Shown: piece by piece, positions 1 to 6,056 of the stretch
Numbering within the stretch: position 1 is the stretch's first letter
Layout: each line of letters opens with the position of its first letter
Assembly: GCA_012962735.1 (NCBI GenBank)
Contig: DTXA01000005.1
Coordinates: forward strand, 1 to 6,510
Source of the DNA: Candidatus Latescibacterota bacterium
Lineage (GTDB): Bacteria; Latescibacterota; 4484-107; B68-G9
Direction: 5' to 3'
Length of the DNA stretch: 6,510 nt
Notes under the pieces: model-generated
What the model was told of the DNA's origin: nothing
Databases searched by the model: none
What the model saw: the letters and a program-made list of their open reading frames with translations, nothing else
Position numbers and translations under genes: made by a program

Positions 1-546
1 CGTCCTATACGAAACCCTGGTCTCGTCGGGGAATAGGTCCCCGAAAAGCCTCCCGGTCATCAAATACCACTCTATATGGCTCATAAAACCCATCCTGCCC
101 ATCGTCCCCCCCACGTCCGGGAAGGCGGAGATGATGAACCCCGTCCCACGTTTGGGGAACGCCTTCCCCTCCCGGACCCGCAGGCCGAAGCCCACCTTCG
201 GGTCGAGGTAGAAGTAGAAGTCGGGCCCGCTCCTCTCGAGGAAGTACCCCCGTCGCTTCCCGATCCTTACACCTAAGGCCCTCGCCTCGTCGTAATACAA
301 CCTAAGATAGGCGGAGATTTCCCCCCTCTCCACAGAGGAGAGGTCACCTGCAGAAGCCACCCCTAAGAGCATGACCACGTCCCCCCGACTGAGGGGATAG
401 GTCTCCCCGGAAGGCGGAATGATACCCCTCGCCTGGAGCCTGTCTATAAGTTCGTACACTCCATCCCCGAGGGGCACTTCCACCAGGGGGTTCGCCTCAA
501 CCCGGAGGGCACCTATGCACGCCAGGATCGTCAGGATTCCGAACAT
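1..546 (-). CDS. Secreted, probable outer-membrane beta-barrel protein with Wzi-like N-terminus (3'-partial)
   Basis: The first 182 residues of a protein whose frame runs open through the left edge. The start is ATG at 546, served by AGGAGG with a 4-base spacer. Residues 1-18 (MFGILTILACIGALRVEA) are a likely export signal with a cut after VEA; Cys10 is too early for a convincing lipobox, and the missing basic residue near the start is unusual. Residues about 22-60 contain EVPLGDGVYELIDRLQARG and YPLSRGDVVMLL, the helical pattern found at the start of many Wzi-like capsule-assembly or porin-type barrel proteins. LSSVERGEISAYLRLYYDEA follows as another helix. From about residue 109 (DFYFYLDPKVGFGLRV) the alternating pattern suggests the first barrel strands. 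The CDS itself is secure; the Wzi-type assignment is from remembered pattern and is moderate. The start is 8 bases after the hydrolase stop. Confidence 0.85.
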   Translation of the reverse strand, partial: MFGILTILACIGALRVEANPLVEVPLGDGVYELIDRLQARGIIPPSGETYPLSRGDVVMLLGVASAGDLSSVERGEISAYLRLYYDEARALGVRIGKRRGYFLERSGPDFYFYLDPKVGFGLRVREGKAFPKRGTGFIISAFPDVGGTMGRMGFMSHIEWYLMTGRLFGDLFPDETRVSYRT

Positions 547-550
547 ATCG

Positions 551-556
551 CCTCCT
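551..556 (-). promoter_or_regulatory. Ribosome binding site overlapping the hydrolase stop codon
   Basis: AGGAGG on the minus strand shares its first two bases with the TAG stop (557-555) of the PHP hydrolase and lies 4 bases before the ATG at 546. A ribosome ending the hydrolase would sit on this site, so translational coupling of the hydrolase and the outer-membrane protein is likely. Confidence 0.8.
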
Positions 557-2051
557 ATCCGTGTTCAAGCCATACGGGGTTGGTCAGCCCCAAGGCCCCG
601 CCCTCGGTCTCCGTCTCGGCCCGGAGGTACCCCGGCCCCGGAGGGATCGAGCCCCGAGCCCAAGTTCGCATCCCCCTTCCTCCTCTCCAGAGGACGCTCT
701 CCTTTCGTTTTCCGAGGTCGCCGAAGTAGACCCTGAGCTCCACTACCTTCCCGAACTCCTCCGTGGAGACCGCCTCCGCATCCCACCTGGCTCCCTCGGC
801 CCGCACCAGGACCATCGGTCCGTCCGTAACCACGGTCCTCCCCTCCTTCAGCGCCTCGAGGATGGCTTCGGGGCTTGGACCATCCGGACAGTAGGCGGCC
901 GTGCGCACCCTGCCGAACGTATAGAAGGGTAGCTCTTTTACCTTCAGCAAGGGGATGCTAAGACCCCGGAATCTGTTGAAGTCCCCGTGGGCGTCGTTCC
1001 CCCCCAGGGCATACACCCTTCTTCCCTCGAGCAACAGCCGGACCCAGACCCCCTTGCCCTCCTCGAAATCCCCCCCCCGACGCCCGTTCCAGAACTGCAG
1101 CCCCGAGAGCCCCTCCGCCCTCAGATCCTCCCAGGTCCACGAGCCCCGTCCCAAAAGCACCCTCTGGGGGAAAGGGAACCGGAACAGGGGATGGGCTGCG
1201 TACGCCACCCCACCCTGAGCCAGCACTCGGTCCAGCGCCTCCCTCAGGGAGAGGTCAGGCCTGGTCCTCAGCCACCGCTCCCCCGAGTCCCCCTTCCCCT
1301 CCACGAACTCCCGTATCCCGAAGGCGAGAAGATGGAGGTTATGGCCCCTCGTGCTCCCGCAGGACACCTCCTCCCCGGCCAAGACCGGGAAGTCTATGTC
1401 CTCCACCTCCTTCAAGAAGTTACGCCACTTGGGGAGCCCGGGGTCGTTCTGAAGGTACGAACCCTCCCGATCGTCCAGGTCGTACGAGTGGTCGGTGGCA
1501 GCGAACCAGGAGAGCCCTATGGCCCTTGCGGCCTCCACCGCCGCCCTCAAGGGGGCGCCGAACTCGGCCTGGTCCCAGGTGTACGAGGAATGGAAATGGG
1601 CATCTCCGTAGTACCAGTCTTCCACCTCGGGCAGAGGATAAGGGGAGGCCAGAACCCTGAACGGCCTGTGGGATGCCGTACGGAGGTTGTCGTTGCGAAC
1701 CAGAAGGGGCCGCCCCTTCCTGGAGCCGTAAAAGAGGACCTCCACCTCCATATCTCCCCGTTCCTCGGGGTCGAACCGGAACACCTTACACCAGAGCGGC
1801 TGGGAGACCTCCTCATCTATACGGAATCTCAGTTCCCGCACCCTGTCGGAGGGATACCAGACTCTGATGGAGACCTGGTCCAGGCGAACTGGATGGAAAT
1901 GGGCGTCCTTCACTATACAGACGACGGGAACCGGAGCGCCCGGCTCGGCCCGAAAGGGCACATCAGCCACGATCTCCGGCTCCCGTCGCTTCAAAAGGCT
2001 CCAACCTAAAGGAGCGTAGTGCCCCTCGACGTAGAGGAACCCAACTCCCAT
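555..2051 (-). CDS. PHP-domain metal-dependent hydrolase, CehA/McbA type
   Basis: This 498-residue protein has the metal-binding signature of the PHP superfamily, whose members hydrolyse phosphoesters, and in the CehA/McbA branch also carbamate or other esters. An N-terminal region of about 140 residues looks like a beta-sandwich. The catalytic part has DAHFHSSYT (H152, H154), AATDHSYDL (D187, H188), AGEEVS (E227, E228), GHNLHLLAFG (H237, H240), AYAAHPLF (H287) and GGNDAHGD (D353, H355), so all expected ligands appear to be present. SPEAILEALKEGRTVVTDGP at 393-412 is the usual element after the last ligands, and residues 413-498 form another probable beta-sandwich. No signal peptide is seen. 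The start ATG at 2051 lacks a clear Shine-Dalgarno and lies three codons beyond the lipoprotein stop in the same frame. The substrate is unknown; position suggests a link to whatever the neighbouring receptor binds. Confidence 0.92.
   Translation of the reverse strand: MGVGFLYVEGHYAPLGWSLLKRREPEIVADVPFRAEPGAPVPVVCIVKDAHFHPVRLDQVSIRVWYPSDRVRELRFRIDEEVSQPLWCKVFRFDPEERGDMEVEVLFYGSRKGRPLLVRNDNLRTASHRPFRVLASPYPLPEVEDWYYGDAHFHSSYTWDQAEFGAPLRAAVEAARAIGLSWFAATDHSYDLDDREGSYLQNDPGLPKWRNFLKEVEDIDFPVLAGEEVSCGSTRGHNLHLLAFGIREFVEGKGDSGERWLRTRPDLSLREALDRVLAQGGVAYAAHPLFRFPFPQRVLLGRGSWTWEDLRAEGLSGLQFWNGRRGGDFEEGKGVWVRLLLEGRRVYALGGNDAHGDFNRFRGLSIPLLKVKELPFYTFGRVRTAAYCPDGPSPEAILEALKEGRTVVTDGPMVLVRAEGARWDAEAVSTEEFGKVVELRVYFGDLGKRKESVLWRGGRGMRTWARGSIPPGPGYLRAETETEGGALGLTNPVWLEHG
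1070..1078 (-). repeat. Homopolymer tract of nine G (coding strand) inside the PHP hydrolase gene
   Basis: Nine consecutive C on the plus strand read as G9 within codons for Arg-Gly-Gly-Asp (residues about 326-329). A seven-base C run lies nearby at 999-1005. The frame is intact on both sides, since H287 and the D353/H355 motif are in the same frame. The tract is long enough to be prone to slippage or to sequencing error. Confidence 0.75.
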
Positions 2052-2057
2052 CCCGGA

Positions 2058-2618
2058 CTATGTCTGGATTTTTATGTACAGCACAACTGTCCCCACAACC
2101 AGGTTGCCGTTCTCGTCCGTAGCCTCGTAAGTGAGGGTAACCCGGAAACCGCCCTTATCCATAGCCGCCTTGAGATACATAATCGGGAAGTACAGACCGA
2201 CAAAGCCCTCGGGGCGTTCCTTGGCTATCCCAATGCTTACGGGAAGCTGGAAAGTTTTGGTTTCGTTAGCCCCGAAGCTCCAGAACTTCCCCAACATCCC
2301 GGCCATGGGGCCTCCCTCCTCGGGGCTCCTGGCCCTCCAGGTGAGCTGGGACTCGGTGAGGTTCTGGCCTGCGAGCATGATCGGAGACCCATCTATGTAA
2401 GTGACCACCACCACCACGCTGTCCATGGCTATGGCTGCCCCCCCGGTCTCCTTCCCGGTCACCGAGACGGTGTGGTCACCGGGCTCCAGGGCCACCGCCA
2501 GAGTGTCCGGGATCACCGAGAACTCCAGCTTCCCCACGGGTTTGGCCTCCTCCCCTCTCTTCTCGCAGGCGGTCAGTGCCAGCCCCAAAGCCACCAGCCC
2601 CAGTAGTACCTTACGCAT
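2058..2618 (-). CDS. Predicted lipoprotein of unknown function
   Basis: This 186-residue protein has a classic lipoprotein signal: MRKVLLGLVALGLALTAC, with lipobox L-T-A-C and lipidated Cys18, followed by Glu and Lys. The start is the ATG at 2618, because AAGGAGGTG lies 8 bases upstream. An in-frame GTG at 2627 is inside that ribosome site and is rejected. The mature part (about residues 28-186) is rich in alternating hydrophobic strands (LEFSVIPDTLAVALEPGDHTV, MDSVVVVVTYIDGSP, FRVTLTYEATDENGNLVVGTVV), consistent with one or two beta-sandwich folds. No enzyme motif is seen and the family is not recognised. It lies 19 bases after the receptor gene and its stop is 6 bases before the metallohydrolase start, in the same reading frame. 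A role as a surface or periplasmic partner of the receptor or hydrolase is a guess from position. Confidence 0.88.
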   Translation of the reverse strand: MRKVLLGLVALGLALTACEKRGEEAKPVGKLEFSVIPDTLAVALEPGDHTVSVTGKETGGAAIAMDSVVVVVTYIDGSPIMLAGQNLTESQLTWRARSPEEGGPMAGMLGKFWSFGANETKTFQLPVSIGIAKERPEGFVGLYFPIMYLKAAMDKGGFRVTLTYEATDENGNLVVGTVVLYIKIQT

Positions 2619-2624
2619 ACGTAC

Positions 2625-2633
2625 CACCTCCTT
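2625..2633 (-). promoter_or_regulatory. Ribosome binding site of the second lipoprotein
   Basis: AAGGAGGTG on the minus strand, with the GGAGG core ending 8 bases before the ATG at 2618. This near-perfect site decides the start: an upstream GTG at 2627 overlaps the site itself and cannot be served by it. Confidence 0.85.
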
Positions 2634-2637
2634 GTAG

Positions 2638-4803
2638 CTACAACTCCGCCATAAGCGTGACAGCGAGGCTCCTTATAGGTGCCAGGTTGCGCTCCACCTC
2701 TGTGTAGTGATACTGCAAGAGGTTGTCCACTCGGAAGGATATAGTATACCCCTCCCGACGCACTCCTCCGGAGAGGTCCACCACGTACTGGGGAACCCTC
2801 TCGTCCCGTGGATACATCTTCACCCTCCTGACCCGGCTGGCGTACCTGAACCTCGCCTCTAACCTGAAAGGCTTCATCTCCCAGCGCAGGGAGGTTATGA
2901 GCCGATGTCGGGGTCGGTATGGGAGCTCCTCGGAGTCCTTCAGGGATTGAAGGGCCTGGAGGAGTCCCCATCGGTAGGGGGTCGGAATCCGGCCCTGCCT
3001 CGGGACCAGGTAAGTGTACCCCAAACTCCCGGAGAACCCCAGCGGAAGGCCGGCCTTTACCTCTAATTCCGCCCCCCGCACTCGGGCCCTGGTCACGTTG
3101 GCCATCTGGACCAGAGGGCTCCCCGGCACGGCCTGTGGTTCTATCAGATCCCAGTACTCGGCCTGGAACAGGGCCAGGTCCACCACAGCTATTCCGGCTG
3201 TCAATCTAAGCCCGACCTCGTACGCCCAGGCTCGCTCCGGCTTCAGCTCCGGGTTGGGGATCACTCTGAAACCGGCTATAGATGTGTTCGTGAACCGTTC
3301 CGCAACCGATGGAGCCCGGAATCCCCTGCCCACTGAAGTTCGAAGCATCACGTCGGGGGAGAGCCGGAATGTGGCCCCGAACTTGGGGCTGATCTGGGCC
3401 TCTACGGTTTTCCCATCATCCACCACCTGTCGGTCGTACCGGAGGCCGGCCGTAAGGGTCGTAAGGGGAGATGGCCTCCACTCGGCCTGGGCGTACCCCG
3501 CCATATCCCAAAGCGTGTGCCCTCCGAACATGCTCGAGCTCACCCCATCCCGCACCAGCTCCCACCCGGTCGTGACGGAGAACCCCCTGCTCACGGACAC
3601 CTCCGTCCTGACCTCACACCCAGCCCGGAGGGCCCGGGAGTGGTCCTGACTGTCGCGGAAGAAGTTGCGCCAGTAAGTGCGGTAGGCATATCCACGCACG
3701 AACGCCGCTAACCTCGGGCCCACCGCCCACCGGATGGAGCCGTTGAACCGCCATTTGGCAGAGTACACCCTGTCCCCCTCCATCCCCTCCGGGACCTTTA
3801 GGGCTTCCTCCTGGGACTTCCAGTACAGGAACTGACCTCTATCCTCCTCGGCCCAGTGGACCGTGAGGTCCGCACTGGCGCCGGAGAGGGGCTCGACCTC
3901 CACCTTCCCCATCAACCTGTGCCGGAGGTAGTCCCCGTTCTGGCGGTATCCGTCCGAGGCCTGTCGGCTTGCAGAGAACAAAACTCCAAGGGATCCGAGC
4001 CTGCGGCTATGGCCGACCGTGGCCGTGTAGAAATCCCTCACCTTCGAGGACCACCTCCACTGGGGATAATATGGGCGGTCGTAGCACCCTGCCGTCAAGC
4101 GCAACCAGGTCCTGGGCGTCCGGGAGGGTCTTCTTGTAAAGACCTGGATCACCCCGGCCATAGCGTTGGACCCGTAAAGGGCGGAGCCCGCTCCCTTGAC
4201 CACCTCCACCCGCTCTATCTCCTCGGCCGGAAGAGCGTCCCAGTTGATGCCACCCGTATCCCCGGTTATGGCAGGGGCTCCGTCCACCAACAACAGCACT
4301 CGGCTTCCCGCGCCCTTGCTGTACCCAGTGGAGGCCCGGACCCCCACCTCCCCTCCCTTAAGCTCCACCCCGGACACGTAGCGCAGCACCTGATCCAAGG
4401 TCTGTGCGGCATATTCCCGCAGATCCTCCCGTCCCAGCACAGAGGTGCTGATGGGCACCTCTCGCAGGGGTTGGGCCTTTTTAGCCGCGGTGACCACCAC
4501 GGGAGGGAGTCTGAGGGGTTGCTCCTTTAGCTTCAACACCACCTGTACAGTGTCACCTGGGGAGATCCTGACCTCCCGACGGGCCGGCCGATACCCGATC
4601 AGCACAGCCTCCACAGTATATATCCCGGGCGGAACCTTGAGAACGAACCGCCCCTCTATGTCCGCCATCGTCCCAAGGACCGTCCCCGAAAGCGTCACAG
4701 CGGCGCCGGGCAGGGGCTCCCCGGTGCTGGCGTCCAACACCCTGCCGGTCAAGAAGCCAGCCTCCTGGGCCCGGGCCAACCCAACGAGGACCAACAGGAC
4801 CAT
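2638..4803 (-). CDS. TonB-dependent outer-membrane receptor with N-terminal carboxypeptidase-regulatory-like domain
   Basis: This is an outer-membrane gated channel that imports a bound ligand using TonB energy. It has 721 residues from the ATG at 4803. Residues 1-12 are a hydrophobic export signal ending ARA-Q. Residues about 17-95 are a carboxypeptidase-regulatory-like beta-sandwich (GFLTGRVLDASTGEPLPGA, then FVLKVPPGIYTVEAVLIGY). PVVVTA at 101-106 resembles a TonB box. The plug covers about 112-225, with LREVPISTSVLG, LDQVLRYVSGVE, VLLLVDGAP, EEIERVEVVKGAGSALYGS and AGVIQVFT. The rest is a beta-barrel with the GRGFRAPSVAERF motif and LKPERAWAYEVGLR. The last residue is Leu rather than the usual aromatic. 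The start is uncertain: ATG at 4803 has AGGG with a 5-base spacer and no overlap with the gene before, while TTG at 4881 adds 26 residues with several Arg and has a better ribosome site. The ligand (siderophore, cobalamin, glycan or other) cannot be deduced. Confidence 0.93.
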   Translation of the reverse strand: MVLLVLVGLARAQEAGFLTGRVLDASTGEPLPGAAVTLSGTVLGTMADIEGRFVLKVPPGIYTVEAVLIGYRPARREVRISPGDTVQVVLKLKEQPLRLPPVVVTAAKKAQPLREVPISTSVLGREDLREYAAQTLDQVLRYVSGVELKGGEVGVRASTGYSKGAGSRVLLLVDGAPAITGDTGGINWDALPAEEIERVEVVKGAGSALYGSNAMAGVIQVFTRRPSRTPRTWLRLTAGCYDRPYYPQWRWSSKVRDFYTATVGHSRRLGSLGVLFSASRQASDGYRQNGDYLRHRLMGKVEVEPLSGASADLTVHWAEEDRGQFLYWKSQEEALKVPEGMEGDRVYSAKWRFNGSIRWAVGPRLAAFVRGYAYRTYWRNFFRDSQDHSRALRAGCEVRTEVSVSRGFSVTTGWELVRDGVSSSMFGGHTLWDMAGYAQAEWRPSPLTTLTAGLRYDRQVVDDGKTVEAQISPKFGATFRLSPDVMLRTSVGRGFRAPSVAERFTNTSIAGFRVIPNPELKPERAWAYEVGLRLTAGIAVVDLALFQAEYWDLIEPQAVPGSPLVQMANVTRARVRGAELEVKAGLPLGFSGSLGYTYLVPRQGRIPTPYRWGLLQALQSLKDSEELPYRPRHRLITSLRWEMKPFRLEARFRYASRVRRVKMYPRDERVPQYVVDLSGGVRREGYTISFRVDNLLQYHYTEVERNLAPIRSLAVTLMAEL

Positions 4804-4810
4804 CAACACC

Positions 4811-5293
4811 CTACTGCCCAAGCGCCTCGGCCACCTCGGAGGGAAGCTCCCCCCTCCTGGAGAAGTCCGCCAGGATATCAATCCCTCTCACCTCCTCTCC
4901 GGGATCCACTGTCACCGTGCCGGGGCGGGATGGGTCCTCGGGGTCATGATACATCCCCAAGAAGCTCTCCGGCCCCCAGAACCTCCCCTCAGCCCGCCAG
5001 GCGACCATAATCCACATGTAAATCCCAGGCGATATCCGGATTTCGTATCGTGCGGAATCCGCACCTATCGGAAGGGGATCGCTGAAAGCTCGGATTTCGT
5101 AGAAGTCAGATGGAGGATACTCTTCGTAGACGGCCACCCGCACCTCGGCCGTGGAGTCCGGCCAGACCCCGAGGAACCGTACGGTCCCACGGATCACCCC
5201 TATCTCGGGGACCTCTTTGGGGATGGGTCCGATCCCCCTCCCACAGGCGATGAAGGTCATCAAAAGCCCGACGATCGGGGACATGAGCCGCAT
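4811..5293 (-). CDS. Predicted lipoprotein with transthyretin/carboxypeptidase-regulatory-like domain
   Basis: This is a 160-residue protein with a hydrophobic N-terminus (MRLMSPIVGLLMTFIAC) ending in a lipobox-like FIA-C, with Cys17 as the predicted lipidated residue. The Phe at -3 is not the commonest choice, so this is a fair but not perfect signal. Residues about 31-145 form alternating beta-strand patterns typical of a transthyretin-like or CarboxypepD_reg-like beta-sandwich: GVIRGTVRFLGVWPDS at 32-47, a YEIRISPGIYMWIMVAW stretch at 83-99, and VTVDPGEEVRGIDILADF at 127-144. Such small surface or periplasmic proteins are common beside outer-membrane receptors. The molecular function is unknown. 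It starts 6 bases after the rph stop, with GAGG overlapping that stop, and ends 7 bases before the favoured start of the TonB-dependent receptor, so translation of the three is probably linked. Confidence 0.82.
   Translation of the reverse strand: MRLMSPIVGLLMTFIACGRGIGPIPKEVPEIGVIRGTVRFLGVWPDSTAEVRVAVYEEYPPSDFYEIRAFSDPLPIGADSARYEIRISPGIYMWIMVAWRAEGRFWGPESFLGMYHDPEDPSRPGTVTVDPGEEVRGIDILADFSRRGELPSEVAEALGQ
4888..4896 (-). promoter_or_regulatory. Strong Shine-Dalgarno-like site inside the upstream lipoprotein gene, for an alternative receptor start
   Basis: AGGAGGTGA on the minus strand is one of the best anti-16S matches in the window. The AGGAGG core ends 9 bases before an in-frame TTG at 4881-4879. 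It lies within codons for Glu-Glu-Val-Arg of the lipoprotein gene, so it may be there only because of the codons. If used, the receptor would overlap the lipoprotein gene by 71 bases and gain an Arg-rich segment before its signal sequence. Confidence 0.35.
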
Positions 5294-5299
5294 ACCGCC

Positions 5300-6028
5300 T
5301 CACCCCTCTGTTAGCCCCAAAACCTCCCTCTGGGCCTCTATTAGATATCGTATGCCCTTCTCGGCCAAGGCTAACATCCGACCCATCTCCTCTTTGGTGA
5401 ACGGCCTCCCCTCTGCCGTCCCCTGCACTTCCACCAACCTCCCGTCTCCAGTCATCACCACGTTCATGTCCACCTCGGCCCTGAAGTCCTCCTCGTAATT
5501 TAGGTCGAGCAACACCTCCCCGTCCACCACCCCCACGCTCACAGCCGCCACCTGGTGGACCACCGGGTCGAACTCCACCATCTCTCTACTCCGCATCCAC
5601 CGCACAGCGTCGTAAAGCGCCACGAACCCTCCGGTGATGGCGGCTGTCCTGGTCCCCCCGTCCGCCTGCAGCACGTCGCAGTCTACCCATATGGTTCGCT
5701 CCCCCAGAGCCTTGAGGTCCAGTGCGGCCCTAAGGGCCCTCCCGACGAGGCGCTGGATCTCGTAGCTCCTCCCGTGCACCCTCCCATATGTCTCCCTGGG
5801 CGTGCGGGTCTCGGTGGACCTGGGCAGCATAGAGTATTCTGCTGTCACCCAGCCCGTGCCCTGGCCGCTCAGGAAACTCGGCACCCTGTTCTCCACCGTG
5901 GCAGTGCACAATACCCTCGTGCGGCCCATTTCAATCAAGGCCGAGCCCTCGGCGTGAACTATGTAGTTCCGGACTATGTCTACCGGCCTCAGCTCCCCGG
6001 GGAGCCTCCCGTCCTTCCTCTGGACCAC
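5300..6028 (-). CDS. rph: Ribonuclease PH (tRNA nucleotidyltransferase)
   Basis: RNase PH is a phosphate-dependent 3'-to-5' exoribonuclease that trims the 3' ends of tRNA precursors in the cytoplasm, as a ring-shaped hexamer. The 242-residue product matches the family's usual length of about 240. Visible hallmarks are KDGR..ELRP near residues 5-15, GWVTAEYSMLPRST at 59-72, GRSYEIQRLVGRALR at 86-100, DCDVLQADGGTRTAAITG at 116-133, EEDFRAEVDMN at 179-189 and EVQGTAEGRPF at 200-210. The phosphate-binding Thr and Arg of GGTRT (126-127) and the acidic pair D181 and D187 are present, so the enzyme looks intact. The start is GTG at 6028, preceded by GGAGG with a 4-base spacer; no other in-frame start exists upstream before the preceding stop. 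Many bacteria place rph beside the RdgB-type nucleotide pyrophosphatase gene or pyrE, but here envelope genes follow. The stop is TGA, the only non-TAG stop seen in the window. Confidence 0.97.
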   Translation of the reverse strand: MVQRKDGRLPGELRPVDIVRNYIVHAEGSALIEMGRTRVLCTATVENRVPSFLSGQGTGWVTAEYSMLPRSTETRTPRETYGRVHGRSYEIQRLVGRALRAALDLKALGERTIWVDCDVLQADGGTRTAAITGGFVALYDAVRWMRSREMVEFDPVVHQVAAVSVGVVDGEVLLDLNYEEDFRAEVDMNVVMTGDGRLVEVQGTAEGRPFTKEEMGRMLALAEKGIRYLIEAQREVLGLTEG

Positions 6029-6032
6029 CGTA

Positions 6033-6037
6033 CCTCC
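6033..6037 (-). promoter_or_regulatory. Ribosome binding site of rph
   Basis: GGAGG on the minus strand ends 4 bases before the GTG at 6028-6026. It fixes the non-ATG start of RNase PH: GTG is the first possible start codon after the preceding gene, and the protein from there aligns with the usual N-terminus of the family. Confidence 0.7.
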
Positions 6038-6056
6038 AGCGAAGAACTTTTTGGGG

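Noticed and set aside
544..557. Lipoprotein assignment for the left-edge gene because of an early ILAC in its signal
   Set aside because: Cys10 leaves too short a segment before it for a normal lipoprotein signal, and a better signal peptidase I type site (VEA) follows at residue 18.
987..2009. Long plus-strand open frame of 340 codons opposite the PHP hydrolase
   Set aside because: It lies wholly antisense to a gene with clear catalytic motifs, is rich in Pro, Gly and Arg in the manner of G+C-rich shadow frames, and shows no domain.
2019..2606. Plus-strand open frame opposite the second lipoprotein
   Set aside because: The minus-strand gene has a classic lipobox and a near-perfect ribosome site; the plus-strand product is low-complexity with His/Pro runs and no recognisable domain.
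2619..2627. GTG at 2627 as the start of the second lipoprotein
   Set aside because: It overlaps the Shine-Dalgarno sequence; the ATG at 2618 has ideal spacing and gives a cleaner signal peptide.
3856..5314. Overlapping plus-strand open frames (3856-4530 and 4445-5314) opposite the receptor and first lipoprotein
   Set aside because: They overlap each other and the conserved plug domain on the other strand; their compositions are typical of antisense frames and no family is recognisable.
6029..6056. Terminator or promoter between the oxidoreductase and rph
   Set aside because: The 28-base gap holds only a ribosome site and a short A-rich stretch; no stem with a following T-run and no paired -35/-10 boxes fit.
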